Translations under genes and position numbers: made by a program
Part shown: piece by piece, positions 10,863 through 23,880 of the stretch
How positions within the stretch are numbered: the first letter of the stretch is position 1
Layout of the letters: each line of letters opens with the position of its first letter
Notes under the pieces: generated by a model
What the model was told of the DNA's origin: nothing
The model's input: the letters and a program-made list of their open reading frames with translations, nothing else
Database searches by the model: none
Assembly (NCBI GenBank): GCA_024036415.1
Contig: JAMWET010000727.1
Location: 233,501-297,500 of the forward strand
DNA length: 64,000 nucleotides
DNA from: Prochilodus magdalenae
Taxonomy: Eukaryota > Chordata > Actinopteri > Characiformes > Prochilodontidae
Reading direction: 5' to 3'

Positions 10863-13800
10863 CAGTGTATAAGGGACAAGGGTGCAAGCCTAGCCTGAAT
10901 AATTTCCCCTTTCTGATCCTTTAAGATGACACTGCATCAAAAACACCATTCATTCATAAACTGTATAACCACAGGGATTACTTTGGCAAACCTCTGTCAG
11001 GCCAGTAATTAATAGAATGCATAGTTTAATCCACCGCTGTCAGTTCAAACGTGACTGTGACAAAATAGAGACTTGTGTTAACCGTATCCAGTAGTACTGC
11101 TGACTTTTCTGGCATCGGAGGGGTTTGGGATGGACCATCACTTTTACTGTGGAAACTTATATTGTGGGCAGACAGTTCAGTATTTTAGGTCTTCTGGCAG
11201 AACTGGACACTGTGTGCGCCAGACCTAAGATGAAGAGGACCATCCAGACTGTTGTGCAGCAAGTCCAAAGGCCAGAGCCTGTCAGGGTCTGTGGTTGTGT
11301 CACTGCCTGTGGTGAAGGTGACTTACTTTTCTCTGGTGGCTTCATTGATGTGGAAAAGTACATTTTGGAGCAACATATGCTGCTGCCTTCAAGATGACAT
11401 CTTCTCTAAAGGTCCCCATTCAGCCTTTCAGTAACTCTGTTTTTGTTTTGGGGTTGTGTATGTGTGTGTGTGTGTTTGTGTTTGATTGAATCTCTCTAAG
11501 CTCACGTGTGTGTTCCCTCAGCTGCACAGCTTATTCCGTCTTTATTTTGCTTGCTGTTAAATAGATACATTGTCTAGAGTTGATTTCAAGTGTTGCATTT
11601 GCTTTTGGAATGTGTTGCTGTTAACTCTCAAAATGAAGTCCAGAGTGCTTCCCTGGCAGTGTAGCAAGCTGTCATTAGACTGAAATATCAAAACAAACCT
11701 ATCAGACAGATAGCAAAACATTTGGTGTGCCCAACCAGCTATTCGGTGCAAGCACGCAGTGGTCAACTCGGAAAGATGAAGACCCAGAAGACCTTGGAAA
11801 ACAACTGTGGTGGATGACAGACGATTTCTTTCCCTGGTAAAGACAAACCCTTCACAACAGCCCAGTGCCTTCCAAGAGGCTAATCTGTGTCAAAGTCAAC
11901 AATCAAGAGATGTAAATACTGAGGGTTTACCACATGATGTAAATCAAAATCAGGGTGACCAAATCTGAGTCTGCCAATAAACATCTAGAAAAGCCTGAGC
12001 ATCTTATGGAGTGATGAAGCCAAGACCAACATGTACCAGAATGATGGGAGGAACAGAAAACAAAGAAGAGAAAGTATGGCTCATGAGCGTACCACTTAAT
12101 CTCGAGCTGGTGTTAATGCATGGGCGTGTATTTCTGCCAGTTGAACTTGCTTCCTTGCATTTATCGATTATGTGATTGAAGTCAAAAGAAGGAGGGTAAG
12201 TTCTGAGATGGGAAGGCAAAGAAGAAGAATGTTCTGGAATGGCCAGGTCTATCGCCCTTAATCTAATCGAGCAGGCGTTTCACTTACTGAGAGTAAATGC
12301 AGGGAAAGTGAAGGTAAAATGCCACAAGAACAACCACTAAGGGTAGGCAGCTTCAAAAAAGGTCTGATAGAGCATCACCAGGGAAGAAACTTAGTGTCTT
12401 ATGACTTTTGCAACCAAGTATAAATAAAGACTATTTAAGGCTATGTTAGTTCATTGGCTCGCTGTTGAACCCCTAAAAATGACGGGCGTGAATGAATGAA
12501 AATGGTTGTAAGTAATAGTAAATCGTAGTAAATCTTCAGCTCTATTTCACCATCTCGTTTGCCTACAACTTATAAACAGCTTGTGTAGCTACAGGGACCC
12601 ACAATAATGAAGTGTGACTATTTCCCCTGTTTATTTCCGTTTTGTGAGTCGTCCTTTACTCTTTATCAGCTTCAGGGTTCGATGCTAGAAGGCGTCCTCC
12701 ATATTAAACCTCAAATACAGTTACTGAGTAAGATATCAGTTTGTCTTGGCAGTAGCTCGCTTAAGCCTGGCCTAGTGACAAGTAAACAAACAGTACAGAA
12801 TAGGAAGAAAAAACAAAGAAAAGAAGTCAAGTAAATCCAAGTGGCAAATTACCAGTATTATATATGTACAGTGTACAGTTTAATAGAGCTACTAGAATGT
12901 GAGTTAGACTATGTGTGACAGGTGTTGTGTAGATGTTTCATTACAAATACTATTAGACTCTTATATGTAACCATGTGTAACTATTTTACTATAATAATAA
13001 TTGCATTATAATTAGTCGTTTTGATGGTGCAGTGACTTTTATTTTAGTAGGGAATATGGCGTCTCGGTTGTTGCCCCTCCGAGCCTGTAATGCCCGCTAT
13101 AGCTTTAACTTTGGAGGAGCCAGCATGAGACTGCTCGCAAAAACTTCAGTGCTTTACAGCACCGTGTCACACACCAACAACTATATGTCACTAGCTAGCT
13201 GTAAAAATTGGCTACCATCGGAGAGGCTGCAAAGAGACGGAAGAATAGTTTGTCAGGAAGCGATGAAGAGACAAAGAGAGTGCGGTCAGAGTAAATCTCT
13301 GACTAGCTTCTGCTCATCAGCAAAAGTTAAAAGCGGCATGCAGACACTCCAGACTGAACTCGACATAGAAACCACTGAAATCGTGAGAATGATGTGTAGC
13401 ATCCATAAGCCCCTGTGATGCATGTACACGCGAAAGGGGAGTCGCGGTTTGAATTTGCAGCAGTGATGTAGAAGTGAATTACACACCACAGCTGTAGGGG
13501 GACCCCTAAAGGCACAAAACACCAGTTCTCACATTGTTCCTCTTTAAAATGGCAGGCTGTCCTCCACGGATTACATCATACTTCATATTAATAGAAGTTC
13601 CAGTTCACTAGGCAGGTCTAGCTCTATTCCCAGCTGAGGTCTGGAGGTCTGTAGATGTCCAGGAAAACTCCTGCGGGGAACTTTGCTAATGTCTACTTGT
13701 TGTCAGTTGTGGAAATGCGCTGGAGTATATCCACTGTTATCTCCATCCAAGTTTACCACGGTTATGTAAATGCGAGAAAATCTGTCTCTGCTTCAATTGC

Positions 13801-15269
13801 TTCAGTATGGTTTTTGTCCTGAAGAGAGACCAGTTGAAATGACGTAGTACTCCTGCTGCCATACATGAGTGCAGTTTGCGGTTTTTCAGGTAACAAGTAG
13901 CAACTTTCATTTTTTCCACTATGTTCATAGTACCTTCTGAGGTTCTTCAGGCATGTGATTTAAGGGGTTTCCTAGCATGGTAGTTATATGACATTACAAG
14001 TCATATTAAATGTATTTTGTCTCCTGTGCAGAAGTGCTGGAAACTGTAAAACAATACGTAGGACTGGGCAATATGACGATATTCAATTTAATCATTATAC
14101 TGAAACAACAATTTACAGTATGAAACACCATCCGTCTCCTTCTACTTCTGACAGTTGCTACATGTTAAATGGTACAGGGCTGCAAACTAGGAGAAAGGTT
14201 GCTGGTTAGCATTAGGTTAGCCGGCTTAATAACAGCTCCACCCACCCCAGAACTTGCTTTGGTCTGGCTAATACGCAACACAAGATGACAACAATGGGGA
14301 GAAAATTCATGCAGCAGGCTTTGGCAGTTTAATATCTAGTATGATCAGCTAACTTAAGTTTAGCAAGCATGCGAAAGACCCAGAGTGTAGCACACATTAC
14401 CGTACAGGGTCTGCTAGCACAAGTATAGCTGATAAAAACCTAATGACTGATGACACCATTGGAAATACTGGTGTTGGGTTAACAGGAAGTGGAAATCAAG
14501 CATGTTCCGGGATGTTTAGAGACTGTTGCTGTTCTAGCCTTGATTACATGGCACCTGCTTAGAGGACCCATGAATGGTGTTGCAGTGAAAGTCGAAATTG
14601 AATTTGTTCTGTGGGGCATAAAGCTATTAGCCACTGCTAATCTGCTGTCATGTTTAGTTTTGCTGGAGGTTTTCCGTACTCCCCATTTTCCCCTCTTCCC
14701 ATTATAAATACAGCATCACATGGCCATATCGTAATGTGCTGTAGCAGGATGAGAGATGAAAACATACATGTATAGCCAGCACTTCAAACTGCTCTCTCTG
14801 CTTCATCTCCTTCTGGTTGAAGGACCAGTCGGGTTGTTTAGATTGCTAAGATTGTTGATGTGTGGTGTGGAAACCAGTTGTGTCACGCCTGTGGCAATGT
14901 GCTTCACCACTCCTTCAGAAGATAGAATGGTTAGAAAAATATGAGGCTCTATTATTTGTTTAATTTGCTGCTGTCAGACTCAGAACCTGCCTACAACCTT
15001 TATATAAGCTCCCAGACATGTTTTTGCCTTGCTGTAATAAACTTCCTGCATTCATTGCTACCACAGGGATTGGAAATGTATACACAAAGCTTTAAATGAT
15101 TAAAATTAATATATGAAATAAAACATGAAATTAATTTCCACCCCATAATAAACCCACATAGCACCACATGCAGATTAGGAAGCTAATTAGGAACACCCCC
15201 TTGTGTCTACACTCATTGTATGTTTCATTAGCTCCCCTTACCATATAGAGACACTTTGTAGTTCTACAA
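10863..15269. other. mtor intron with one unexplained 128-codon open frame
   Basis: No mtor or other recognised exon. The only frame that stands out is 13032-13418 (+), described in the findings. A short GT run is at 11459-11476. Confidence 0.4.
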
Positions 15270-15760
15270 TTATAGACTGTAGTCCATCTCTTTCTCTGCA
15301 TCCTTTATTGGCCCCTTTTACCTTGTTCTTCAGTGGTCAGGACCCCCACAGGACCACCACACAGCAGACCTATGGCCTAAGAGCTGGTCATTCTTTCTTA
15401 GCACTTTGTTGGTGTGGTGTTGTGCTGGTGTGAGTTTTCAAACACCTCAGTGTCACTGCTGGACTGAAAATCGTCCACCAACCCATCAACAGCATCCTGT
15501 GGGCAGCATCCCGCTGTATGACCACTGATGAAGGACTAGAGGATGACCAACACAAACTGTGCAGCAAACTGCACAAACTATGTGCCTCCGACTTTGCTTA
15601 GTACTAAAGAGTGGTCCACCAAGGGTGGCGTGTCTTGCAAAGTGGACAGTGAGTGGACACAGTGTTAGTAAGTGGATTTGCAGACACATTTTTTTCTTAT
15701 TTTTTATTGACATATTGAAATTCCGTCCATGTCCAGAAGCCCAGTGAACAGTTAAATCCA
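15270..15760. mobile_element. fish-type interspersed repeat, probably non-autonomous
   Basis: This stretch contains CTTGTTCTTCAGTGGTCAGG, ACCCCCACAGGACCACCACA, AACACCTCAGTGTCACTGCT, GGACTGAAAATCGTCCACCA, TGTGACCACTGATGAAGG-like and AAAGTGGACAGTGAGTGGAC blocks. I recall these as parts of a repeat common in otophysan fish genomes. No intact coding frame is present. Class is uncertain and limits are approximate. Confidence 0.5.
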
Positions 15761-18700
15761 TAAACGGCTTACATTCTCAGTGGTTTACAGAGCCTGCCTC
15801 TCGGAAAGTGGCATTTTTCTGAAAGCCTGCCAGAAAAGAAGTGCAGTACGTGATGAAAACCAACTACAAAACACAGCCACAGGTGTTAAAGGTCGAGTGC
15901 ACTTACTCATGAAATGACCAGTATAGTTATTTTATTTATTTATTTTTTAATAAACTTTGTTATATAATGTTATTTCTCCCAGTGGCTTCTAATGTTTCCA
16001 ATGGGAGCGCATCGACACACGTGTTCCGTGACAGAAATAGCTCATGCCAGATGTCTTCGGTAAAGTGCAAGGAATCAAAATACTATGTAACCAAGGGGCC
16101 AAGCCGCCTCTCCCAGTTCAGACCACTCATGGGTTCAATTAGGGGGATGGAGAATGGCTGCCAAAGCATTCTTGTGTTTCTTCACCTTAGCAGAACTTAC
16201 GTAATGTATATTAACGTTTCCATCTTTTTGCCCGAGGTAGAGTTTTATGCAAATGTTTGAACACCTCTGATCAAACCACATGGCTGTTGAGTTTCGAAAC
16301 GAGTTAACACATTCTCAGCAGGGAATTTAAATACGGCGTTTTTTTTCTTTTCTTTTTTGGGCAAGTTTTAGTGCACAGTTTAAGTTAACTAGGTGAAAAT
16401 GAAGCGTAGCACGTTAAACAGCGTAGCCATCGCATAGGTCTCTTGTTATGTCTGCTATGCTCAATTCAGCAGTTACACAGTCACTTTTTGCTTATTTTCT
16501 GGTCAAAATCAACAAAACATTTGACCAGGGCTGCCCAAACTTGCATGCGGCTGTAAGAAGGAGAAAGCATGCTTTTATCTGATGGCATGAAAGAGTCCGG
16601 TAAAGCTCCTTTTTGTGCATTCATAGGATGTCTGGAAGTGTTTTCATTCCTCCCAGGCGATTTCCTGTAGATTTCATATAGGATATGGTGTAAATGCGAA
16701 TATATTTCAGCTTAAAGTTTAAAGCAGACTCTCCAAAATGTACACAGAGCAGTGGGATAATAGCACTTACACTTATCATCTAAACACTGCAGATTAAAAC
16801 ACCTTTTAGAGGTGCTTCCACACGTGTCAGTCATTGACCATTAGGGACGGCAGATTGTTGGGCAGCTCCTAATAGCGATTGTGCCAAAACTAACTTTTCT
16901 TTTAATAGTGCCAGTTTTGACAGAAGCTTTCTGTTTGGCTGTGTGGTCTCCATCAGGCTTAAAGACAAGTTGGGTTTTCTTTCAACCCAAGGGAATGTTA
17001 GTCATTCAGGAGAAGTCTTCTGTTTTCACTGTAAACACCGCAGGCAGTGTTATGACTCCCTGGCTAGATCCATTGGTGTGAGGTGATTTTTCAGGACAGA
17101 GATGCTTTTTTAGACTAAATCTCGGAGCGTGTTCTTGGATTTTCTTCTTTCTTTTTTGGATTAATGTTGCCAGGTCTGATTAACATGAAGCAGCTTTTCG
17201 TTTAGGAAGGGTTGGGAACTTCTTGCCCCACTATAGTAAAAAAGGTATCCCCCTGCCTGGGACAAGAAGCCTTAGTAGCACTTTTTCATTGAGTGTTTCA
17301 GAATATATCACTTAGTTAAGTTCTGTTTTATTTAGTTATATCTGGTCACTTGGGGAAAAAAATGGTATACAGTGAAAACAAGTGCCTTTTCTCTGCAGGG
17401 AACCATCTTAAATATTCAGTTTTAGCTCAATTTTAAGCCACATCTTCTGTTCAAGTTTACTGTACAGTACCAGTCAAACATTTTGTGGCTACTTGTAGAA
17501 GATTTTCTTATTTGTAGCTTAATGCTTTGCTTTAGAATAAAAGACATCAAACTATAAAATAGCACTCATGGAATTATGCTGTCCACCTTAACGAACCTCC
17601 AAAATAGAACTTTACAGGAGGACAAAGCAGCTTTCTTAACCTGCATTGAGGTTTTTGAACAAATTCTATTGATCAGCCCATTATGAATATTCACAACATT
17701 AAAAGTATGGGAAATAAAGCTTAAATTCTGCAAATAAAAGAGAGCAACAAAATATATTAGAGATGGCGATATGGCAAAAATATAAAACTGTGATACTACA
17801 AGAGTAGATGTGGTGTCAGGATATGAATTGTTTCAGACATCTCATCAGTTGAGACTGCTAAACAAGCTTGTAGAGTCTTCAAGATTACCAAACACATCCA
17901 TTTAGTTGGGTGTGTCTAAATTGTACTATAACTAAAACTGGTGATTATGACACATAAGCTTTGCCTTTGAAATTTGTTATTTAAAACAAGAATAGACTTG
18001 TAACTCTTGAAATGAAACAGTAATCCTTTTGAGATGTGTTCTCAAACACATTTTCCACTTGGGGAAAAATCATTATTGTGATAAATTACACAATAATATG
18101 TCACCATTTGTTTCTCTGAGCTCGTCTTGGACACCATGAATATCTAAAAGCACCTTCCAGCTTATAAATAATTATGTTTAGTCATATTTGTCTTTTGCAA
18201 TTAATCAGACATCAAAAATGTATAAATATTGTAACCTATTGTGCATTGCAAAAAAGCTATTACAGTATCAATATATATTTTTTTATATTATAAGCAATCT
18301 CTACTTCATCCTTCAGTGTAGTGTTTTTGCAAATTTCAGGATTTTTTTTTTCTCTTTTTTATCTCCTCCATGTGGTTTCATTGACGAAAATGTGGAAACG
18401 ACCCCTAAACAGACCTTCACGTGATTGTAATTAAAGCCGAATAACCGAATGTTCTTAGTGTTTGCATTCATTATTCAAAGTTCAAATGGATGTTTTCTGC
18501 GTGGTGCTGCGTTCGTGGGATGAATGCTTGCCAGGTCTTGTTTGTTTTTTTATTTATTTGTTTGATTGAGGCAGATGTCTACGGTTTGCTTCAAAGGGAC
18601 AGTGCGTGACAAGGGTCTCAAAGGAATAGAAGTTTGCATACAATATCCCTGGATTTGATGCCTTGAATATCAAAGCAGAAGCCAATAGTCTGGTGTCTGT

Positions 18701-21700
18701 TTGAGTCTTTGAAGCCCAGGAATGAAGGAAACAATGGCTTTTGTTGCTTTTTCCGCCCAAGGTCAAAAAAGCTAAATGTAGTTACAGTGCATTTGGAAGA
18801 AACAAGGGCAAAAATGAATGATGGGTCTTTGATCTGCGATGCCCCTTTCCTTATTGAAAGGCTTGTTGGGATGACGCTGAAGACTTTCCGTTGTTTTTGA
18901 AAAAGCTCCATGTACAGGCTGTAATACTAACAGTACAGAGTGGTCATATCTGGGTTTAGGTTTCTCTTTTGATTAAGAACATTGGTGACCACAGATGCTT
19001 GTCAGTTTAGGACATATTCAGTCAATGTGTACAAAAGCTATTCTTTCGTCTTCCATCATTTCTACATTGTTCCTTGTGTGCTTCCAACAAACGTTCAAGT
19101 TGTTTTCTTTTACAAATCTCTTCACTCGCGATGTAGCCAATGACGCGATTGATTGCAAAATTCTCCTTTTATTAAAACCTTATTGGTTTATATTCCATAA
19201 AACCCACACAAAAATGATTTATGTCTGTTTAGCCTTTTCACTGTAAGTAATAATGAGAACAGTCACTATCAGATCTTTATTTATTTGTGTGATGCTTACT
19301 GATCTCTGGTATTGAATGGAATCCCGCCTAATGCTTATTTGTCCTAAAACGTTTAGATGTAATGGCATGTATTTTGCTTTGGTTTTTTGCTTTGTTTCTT
19401 TTTATGTATTTGCACACTTGTGCATTGTTCCCATAGCCGTTTTGGCAACAGTTTTCCTGTTATAGTTACGGTCTTGCTTTTTATAAGCATAAATTCGGCT
19501 CTCAAAAAAAGGTTTTTATCAAGCAGTGTCACTATTACACTATTAAACCCACTTTCAAAAAGGGTTAACTAGCAGTTGTGAGCTTTAGTGAACTTTAGAC
19601 CTGTAATTCATAATTATTTGTCACTGTCATTAACTCTGGGCAGTGGGACAAAGCACAATCTCATAAACTCATATACTCTGCATTCCTTATTTGATGTATG
19701 CATGTGGAGCAACAGATTTGAAAATGTGGGAAAGCCATCATAAAAACTTGGATTTTAAATATTCTAAAAAGCGGAAACCAAGCCAGTAAAAATGGTCATG
19801 TTCACAAAATGCTGTTATTAGCCCCTCTAGATGTTAGAAGTCAGCGTCTTGAGGAAAATATTTATTGAAATTTTAAAATCTTAAATTATTGCTTACTGAA
19901 GAAAATGTTTGCTTATGTTGATTAATTATTGTACATGTAATTACAGAAAGTGCTTAAGATTCCCACTTGACCCTGCTCAATAATGGTCTCAGTAATACAG
20001 TAAATAAGTTTAATTGTAGGCTTCCTTTCATGTGATGTCATTTCAGTGCACGGTATCGTTGATAGCATGTATTCCGCATTATTTTGACTTGACCTGCTGA
20101 TTCAGAGGAGTAGCTCATGGACCAGCCTTGTAACTTACTCATCTTAAACAAGCTCCTTCTTATCCACAAGGGAGAACAACTGGACCTCTAAAGTCCAAAC
20201 AAGCATGTGGCAGCTGAAATGACTGTTGGACCTTGTGGCCACACGAGGAGTATGTCCTTCTTGGACTTTTTGGATGCTTTACCTCAGTGACTTTGCTTAT
20301 TCTCAGGAACATCAAGTTTACACACGCAGTAGATGCATGTCATAGAATTTCTAGATTAAACTATTAAGGACTAATAAACTAAAATGGTTTCAAATGGTAT
20401 TATTTTAGTCAATGTAAGGTGCTAAAACATCTAGTCCTAGCAGTGACTGCAGTGTTTGCATTTAGCTGTTGGAAAGTCTACTGAGGGGCATTGTTGTTTG
20501 AGTGTTTGCCTGTTCTCATAAAATATCCATGAAATCGTACTAAATACACAACATAGCCAGCGTGACCTGGGTTGTATATCACTTTTCATTAGCTGATTTA
20601 AAGAGCGTAGGAACCTGCGGATTTACCACAATGCTGTGACACTGACGTCACCGGCAGACATCTGCTCAGCAATAAAATAGTGTTTACTCCAGAGTCACAG
20701 TTGACCTTTGAGTGGGAGTTGTGTGAAAGAAAGAAACGGTGATGGCCCTTCACGGTAGAACAAGAGTGTCTCTTTTCATCTCTTCCTCACGTTCCATCAC
20801 CATCTGGGAAAGAGGATGCCATCGAGACCTTCACACCCCCTGCGTTGTGGAAGGTCTTGGAGATAGGGCACCGATTCCATAAAGTTTAAATCTGATAACT
20901 GTTTGTACTGTGCGAAAGTCAGAGACCACTTTTCATTTATTTTGTTGTTAGTCGAAATGGCTCTTAGGTAGACGTTGCTCTTAAAACACATCTTAAACAG
21001 AACTTTATTTTTTTTAAATATCTAGCATGCTTTTATTATAGGTTCCATATTTTCAGAAGACCCCTAGTTCAGTTTTTCTAAAAATAATATGCAAGTGGAG
21101 TCTGCATTTTCAGCTTCTCACGATCCAAGTGATCCCAGACACATTCAAATGATGTTGAGGGTCTTGACTCTGGAGTGATTGTTCTGAGAACACCAACAGC
21201 TTCTTTGTTTGATTTGGACATTTTCTTCTTTTTTGTCTGTTTAGCTGTTTCTAATTAAGGCTTTCTGGGCAGCCGATCCATCCCTTCATAGTCTGAAACT
21301 AGAAACATTATATCTATATCTTTTTAATAATTGTTTGTTCTTCAGTCTTGGAAACATGGAAGGAACCTTTTTTAACCTAATTATCTTTGACGTTCCCCGT
21401 CCTTATATAATAAATGTGGATGTGGATTCTGCATGTGGATTCTGTCTTATCCTGAAGCATTATCTCTTCAGATGCATCATGAAAAATATATTTGTAAATG
21501 CTGTTTTATCTGGAAATTAATTTCAGTATGTTTCCCTCTACCCGTATTCTGTACATGCAATTTGAACATATCCATTTGTTACATCCACATCCACAGAGAA
21601 ACTGTAGTTGCATTAAATCGTTTGGGCTCAGTCATTACATGCATTTCAACACTAAAACATTTTATTGAATGAGTTTAGTTTCTGCAGCAGCTGTTTACTC

Positions 21701-22739
21701 AGCTGGTCCTTAACATCAATTGGAGTTTGGGGTCGTATGATAGGTCAGTCATTTTCAAACAGACCATGGCTCTATTCAGCCAGAAGACGAAAATCTTACC
21801 AGCAGTCTCAGAAAACAAAGACTGATCTTGAATCAAGCAGTATCAGCGCACATCATGCCCACTTGAATATTATGTGATGAATTATGTGATGAAAACGTAT
21901 CTCCAAATTAGTGTTTGAACAGCAGAAAGGTTGATTTGAGAGTCCACTGTTTTCATAAGGCTGATCCCTTTTCCTCTTGGTGAGCATTCCGTTTCTTCCA
22001 TGCAGATTAACCTCTCCAGCTAATCAAGCTTGTTTTGCTTTGAGGGAAACTTGCCAGTACTGGTTCATGTTCTAAAGCCCGTGGTTGAAAGGTCTTTATT
22101 ACATTCACAGTTGTGAACTCTTTGAACAGACCTGAATCAGAGGATGAAGTGATTTTATCTCCTTGATGGACTGTAGCCCTTTTACAGTTTCTGAATGGCT
22201 GGATTGTAGTCTGGGCTATTAACATCTGCCCAAGCCTGGTCTGATGTTCAGTGGCCAAAGCATTCAATAAAATAAACGACTGTACGTTCTGTTTGTTTCC
22301 GTTAGCCTCGTGTGACATGAGAATGGATTAAAAAATCTGCTCCTTTTGAAGAAAACCCTCAAAATGAACAATCATCAATCTCCATTCTGATAAAAAAAAG
22401 ACATTGTGGAATGCGTACTGCCATTGCAATTCCTTGATGAATCGGAACCAAGTGCTCCGTTATGTGGTCTTCTTTACCGGTCCACTTTCTTTTTGTATAA
22501 ATGGGCTTTTTTTGGGAGACTGACCAGGAATCTTGGGGCTTTGTGAATTGCCAATCACAATAAGCTCTTGTCCTTTTCGTTGTCTTTCATTCAGTCTTTC
22601 TTCAGACTTTCTTAAGGGTTTGTGTTTTATTCCTTAGTTTAACTCTGGTTTTTGTGTGCGGGCAGTACTTGGGGAAATAAAGTGTGTATGTACACTTTAA
22701 AGCCAGCCAAGTCAAACTAGTTTTGAATGTGCTGTCATA
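15761..22739. other. mtor intron, no recognised gene
   Basis: Apart from the repeat at 21060-21330 I see only AT-rich intronic DNA. T-rich runs occur at 15917-15945, 16338-16360 and 18340-18360. No frame with family similarity was found. Confidence 0.5.
21060..21330. repeat. interspersed repeat, copy 1 of a pair in this window
   Basis: The core GTTCTGAGAACACCAACAGC followed by TTCTTTGTTTGATTTGGAC is matched with few changes at about 50147-50187. Flanks are alignable only loosely. The family is not one I can name. Confidence 0.5.
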
Positions 22740-23880
22740 GAGTCTCGCTCCATACAGTGATAGCAATTTGGAAGTCTTAGAGCAGTCAATGGGGTCATTA
22801 GGACCAAATGCAGTCAAGTGGTGGTCTTAGAACCAACAACATAGTGATTAGGGCCAATCACAGAGAAGGGAGGCCTCTGCACAAATGACGTTGTGTTTAG
22901 GACCATCTATAGTAAACGGGAGGTCTCTGAATATCTGACATGTAGATTAGGACCAATCACATTGTAAATAGGATCAGTTGTAGTCAAACCAAATACAATC
23001 TCAGAGTCTCAAAACAACAATCGCGTGATGAGGACTAATCACAGTCAGTCCGGTGTCTGAGGACAATCAACATTGTGAAAGGAACCAGACACATTAAGAG
23101 GAATGTCTCGGAGCAACTGACATGTAATTAGGACCACAGTCGAAGGGAGGTCTTGGAACAAACTATGTAGTGAATAGGACCAGCCATAGTCAAGAAGGTT
23201 TTAGGACATACGGTGGGATGATTAAGAGTAAAGACAGTCAGGGGCGTCACATCAACTATACAGTGATTAGGACCAATCACAGGAAGGGGCGGTCTCGGCA
23301 CATATGATATGGTGATTTAGACCAGTCGCAGTAAGAAGGAGGTCTTTAGCATCTGACATGTTGAATAAGACCATTTGCAATGAGGGACAGCTCTCTGAAC
23401 AGACAGTGTGGTGCAGTAGGACCTACCATAGTCAGGTGGAGATCTCAGGACAAATGGTGGAACGATTAAGGCCAAATACAGTTGGTGGTCTCGGAACAAA
23501 TTATATGGTGATTGGGACCAACGACAGTCAGGGGGAAGTCTAAGGACAAACAATACTGTGAATGGGACCAGTTACAGCAAGATGGAGGTCTCTGAGCAAC
23601 TGAAATGCAATTAGGACCAATCACAGTCAGGTCTGAACAGACGGTCTCAGAACATACAATGTGGTGCATAGAATCAGCCGTTTGGGAAGGTCTCATGACA
23701 AATGATGGGAAGATTAAGACGAAATACAGTCAGGGGGTCTCAGAACAAATGACGGACCAGTTAGGACCAGTTGCAGTCAGAGGTGGTTGTTAGGACAAAC
23801 ACTGTGGTCATTATGGTCTGACACGGTCAGTAGGAGGTCTGGAGTCAGACAATGTGAAGGTTAGGAGTTTAGTTCAGCAG
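22740..23880. repeat. degenerate minisatellite, about 49-base unit with about 245-base higher-order period
   Basis: About 22 head-to-tail units of roughly 45-52 bases, each built on the pattern GGTCTC-GAACAAA...TGTGATTAGGACCAATCACAGTCAGGGG, with heavy divergence between neighbours. Particular unit variants recur at regular distance: the variant with AGCAACTGACATGTAATT or a relative starts at 23104, 23341 and 23587; the variant with GGACAAATGGTGG...ATTAAG starts at 23197, 23441 and 23689. Distances are 237-248 bases, that is five units, so a five-unit block was amplified after the basic units had diverged. Sequences left of 23100 show the same units in less regular order. Confidence 0.85.

Noticed and set aside
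20643..20650. Perfect cAMP response element TGACGTCA
   Set aside because: One such 8-mer is expected by chance in about 65 kb and no promoter is nearby.
22740..23880. Regularly repeated array considered as CRISPR-like
   Set aside because: Vertebrate context, no conserved repeat separated by unique spacers; units are diverged tandem repeats.
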